In this document: positions 61,346 through 64,000 of the stretch, piece after piece | Position numbering within the stretch: position 1 is the first letter of the stretch | Layout of the letters: every line of letters starts with the position of its first letter | NCBI RefSeq assembly: GCF_008728515.1 | Contig: NC_044978.1 | Span: forward strand, 9,988,452-10,052,451 | Length of the DNA: 64,000 nt | Direction: 5' to 3' | Source: Papio anubis | Taxonomy: Eukaryota > Chordata > Mammalia > Primates > Cercopithecidae | The notes under the pieces: model-generated | Told to the model about the DNA's origin: nothing | Databases searched by the model: none | Seen by the model: the letters and a program-made list of their open reading frames with translations, nothing else | Translations under genes and position numbers: made by a program

Positions 61346-62943
61346 ATATGAAATAACATTGAGTTTAATTTTAACTCCGACTTCAAATCTCAAGCTCATT
61401 TTCTTCTGCTTCACTTGCACCCAATTATTCTTTCTTGAGTTGAAAGAAGGTCTCATTTATTCCTTTAATTTCTCTCCTCTTTCCTCTAGTGTTAAAATAT
61501 CTTTTCTCAGTGTAAATATTTCTATTTTTCCCTTGCTATTCTGTGTGCTATTATCTCCAAATCTTTTTCTTTTTTTAAGCTACACATTCCTGATTTTGTA
61601 CTGCTAGTATTTAATAAAGAACTGGCTGTCACAATTATTTATTGATTAACCTTTTAAAGTATTTTGAAAGCCTATGTGCATCCATATATATATGTGTGTA
61701 TATATATATATCTTGACATCAAAATATTTGTCATAATTTAAATAGTTGCAGATAGTACATTTTGGCAAATTGCAAATATTAACACTTTAAAATAAAACTG
61801 CACTTAACTATTTTGAATGTGTCCATCGAAATGTAATTGACATTTGGTACTATCATTCATTCAAAGAAATATATGAAAACGCGTTTAGGAGTCAGAAATT
61901 GTGTATTATTTATTCTCCCTTATCTTTGTATTCTACTTTCTCCTGAGTTTTCTTCTTGTGAAATATAATTTTATATTTGATAGTGTTTTATTGATTATAC
62001 TGTACTGAAACAAAGATGTGATATAAAGTATATGTATTTAAAAAATGCTCTGTGATGATAAATATTAAATGTTTCTGGATTTATTTACTGTTAAGATTTG
62101 TATTAATATAAACTTAGAGCATTTGTATATTACTAAATGTAATAATTTTTAAAAGGATAGAAAAAATTGTATTTGAAATGCGTCTATTAAATAGTAAAAA
62201 ATGGTTGTTTGATTTCTTGTTAAATTAATTTTTATATGTACTAATGAAGAGTATATATTGCTTGAGATGCTGCTTAGCATAAGTTCTATTTTTCTTTTTA
62301 TGTAAGTATATGTGCTGACAAGGGTGTTTCATTCAAAGATATGTAACTTGCAGAAAGCTTTGTAACAATGCAACAAAACAGTTTGAATTCCTCCAAAGTT
62401 AGATACAAAAAAATTGCCTGGTAATTTATAATCAAAACATATTGTTAATGACCTACCAGCTGAAACCTCAATTAAGTGTTTCTTCAATGTATTGAAAGTA
62501 AAGAAATGGAAGCCAATTGGTTTGCATCCAATTTTCTTAAAATTATTCATTTTTTTCAAGCTGAACAAAAATATTTTGAAATATCCATTTGTTATGTACA
62601 GGGAAGTTTTGTGCACAACACAGTAATGCACCGGTATTTCACGATAGTTAAAGATCTTTGCTTCTCTTGTAAAGTGTGATAAGGCAATTTCGAAAGAGGA
62701 GTGAAACAAGAGTAGGGTAGGGTCTAAAACAGATCAGTTTAAGAGAATTGTATCAGTGGAAATTGAAAAAGTCCCTAAACTATGTATTCATTCCTGAGTA
62801 TCCCTCTGAAACGAGCAGTAACTTTGTGGGTAAGTACATTCCAGTTTGAAGATCCTGTTCTAAACCATTAGCTCTAGTTAACTGAAGATTCTTTTTCCTC
62901 TTAACTTTATAAATAATTTCTTTCATCGTCTATATTCTGGTCC
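61346..62943. other. Unassigned AT-rich sequence
   Basis: A TA/TG-rich run lies at about 61685-61711. A minus-strand frame at 62329-62709 is open for 126 codons but matches no family that I recognise. Confidence 0.45.
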
Positions 62944-63470
62944 TTTGACATCTTGGAGGTTTGCTGACCCCAAAGGGACAGTCCATTTCAAGGACAGCCA
63001 GTTCTGAGAAAGAGTACACAACTCCTCTGGGATGGTGCCTTTCAAATGCAAACCAACCAAGGCAGAGAGAGCCCACATGTACAGCCACCTCTTCTGGCCC
63101 TTTTGTAGGTTACTATTTCACTGCCCTGATCCCTAAGGGTCAAGTACCAGACAACTAAGAACATTTGGTGTACCCCAGAGCCTGCTGAAATTATTCAAAC
63201 AAGCCGAGTCTAAGCCCACTTAGCCTGCCTTGCCCCTTCCTTCCTGCAGAAACCACTGTAAAGGCTTGTACCCACATTTTTCTCATGCACCCTCTGCCTC
63301 TGATGCACCCTAGTGCTTTCCCAAGTGGCCATGTGTGGCACAGTGTCCCCTTTTCCTAGGAAATTGTGAGTATCGTGAATTCCTAGCTTCATGACTGTTA
63401 TGTTCCTACCTGTACGTTTTTATCACACATGATTAAAACGAATCCTGGGTACATTTAAACAGTAATTAAT
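62944..63470 (+). mobile_element. Possible old ERV LTR, unclassified
   Basis: A less AT-rich block with LTR-like text ('ctgagaaagagtacacaact', 'cctgatccctaagggtcaag', 'gtggccatgtgtggcacagt'). I cannot name the family, and no matching ends or target duplication were found. Confidence 0.3.
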
Positions 63471-64000
63471 AAGGCATACGTCATTTTCTTTCAAAAACTC
63501 TGTCCCTTTTTTCAGGAACTAGGCATACATGAAAGCAAAATTAGTTTTTGCACCCCATGCAATAAGCATGAGGACTAAGCTCTAGTTTTTTGTTTTTGTT
63601 GTTGTTGTTGTTGTTTAATCTTGCCCAAATTCCTATTTAAGGTGTCTGGGAAGTCATGCCCTACAAACCATAAACTCTCATCAGATGGATTTTATCTAAC
63701 CCTATATGTCATTACTTACTTTCCAATCTGACTCTGGCATGACATTATGTGACAAGGAGGAAAATGAAAATATTTTTCCCCAAACCATGTTTCTTGACCA
63801 TATTTTGAAATGGCCCTGCCAAACCATCCTTTGTGAGAGAAAATTTGCATCTGAAAAGAATCTTTATTAACATAAGTAGATCTTTTTCTTCCAGACCCTG
63901 CCAATCCTGAAGAGATTCACTGAGAGTCTAGCACCTTTCGAAGGTCTGAATAGGAAACATTTGTCATGTATTGTCTCCAAGGGCAGTCGCTATGAGACTT
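63471..64000. other. Unassigned sequence to window end
   Basis: A (TTG)n run lies at about 63597-63615. No gene is recognised; the sequence continues past the window. Confidence 0.5.

Overview
The window is 64 kb of AT-rich nuclear DNA from a primate, most likely an Old World monkey. The mammalian call rests on dense Alu, L1, MIR, L2, MaLR, ERV1 and Tigger copies. The monkey call rests mainly on the AluY at 7674-7980, whose right arm carries the 'gtccggccactgcactcc' variant and whose A-rich linker reads 'aaaaaactagcc', as in cercopithecid AluYR elements. I see no protein-coding exon, no structural RNA gene and no CpG island. The longest open frames are Alu, L1 or Tigger shadows or unexplained frames of about 125 codons. 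It reads as intergenic or deep-intronic sequence.

Layout. 1-1283: minus-strand MaLR (THE1/MST-type) element, its 5' LTR deleted down to about 20 bp next to a CA microsatellite. 1284-5900: mostly unassigned AT-rich DNA with a VNTR-like minisatellite (3690-4307) and an old L1 3' fragment. 6005-12190: a long, old plus-strand L1M (ORF1, ORF2, 3' end) carrying two nested Alus, followed by an MLT1 LTR (12370-12844). 14579-19767: a complete-ended minus-strand ERV1 provirus (MER4-like) with two 547-bp LTRs, a polypurine tract and a 4-bp ATTG target duplication; a separate solo LTR lies beside it. 20.2-29 kb: unassigned DNA with MIR and old L1 pieces. 29-36.6 kb: three Alus, a solo THE1/MST LTR with target duplication, and a decayed L1M (32.7-35.1 kb). 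36.6-50.9 kb: AT palindromes, half of a MADE1 element, L1 3' ends, an AluJ, an L2 end, and a repeat-free stretch (45.1-46.1 kb) that looks like a possible regulatory element. 50.9-52.0 kb: a Tigger1-type DNA transposon fragment with a readable transposase remnant. 55.9-59.2 kb: a twin-primed L1, an old L1M, another L1 3' end, an AluS, and an MST-type LTR split by an AluY. 59.2-64 kb: largely unassigned DNA.

The features do not form a pathway or operon. They record successive insertions: ancient MIR, L2 and L1M, then MLT1, Tigger, MaLR and ERV1, then AluJ/S, primate L1 and AluY. I found no previously undescribed functional system. The observations most worth checking are the minisatellite with alternating unit types, the duplicated LTR-end/leader segment in the provirus, and the repeat-free candidate regulatory stretch. 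Family names are from recognition of sequence, not from a database search.
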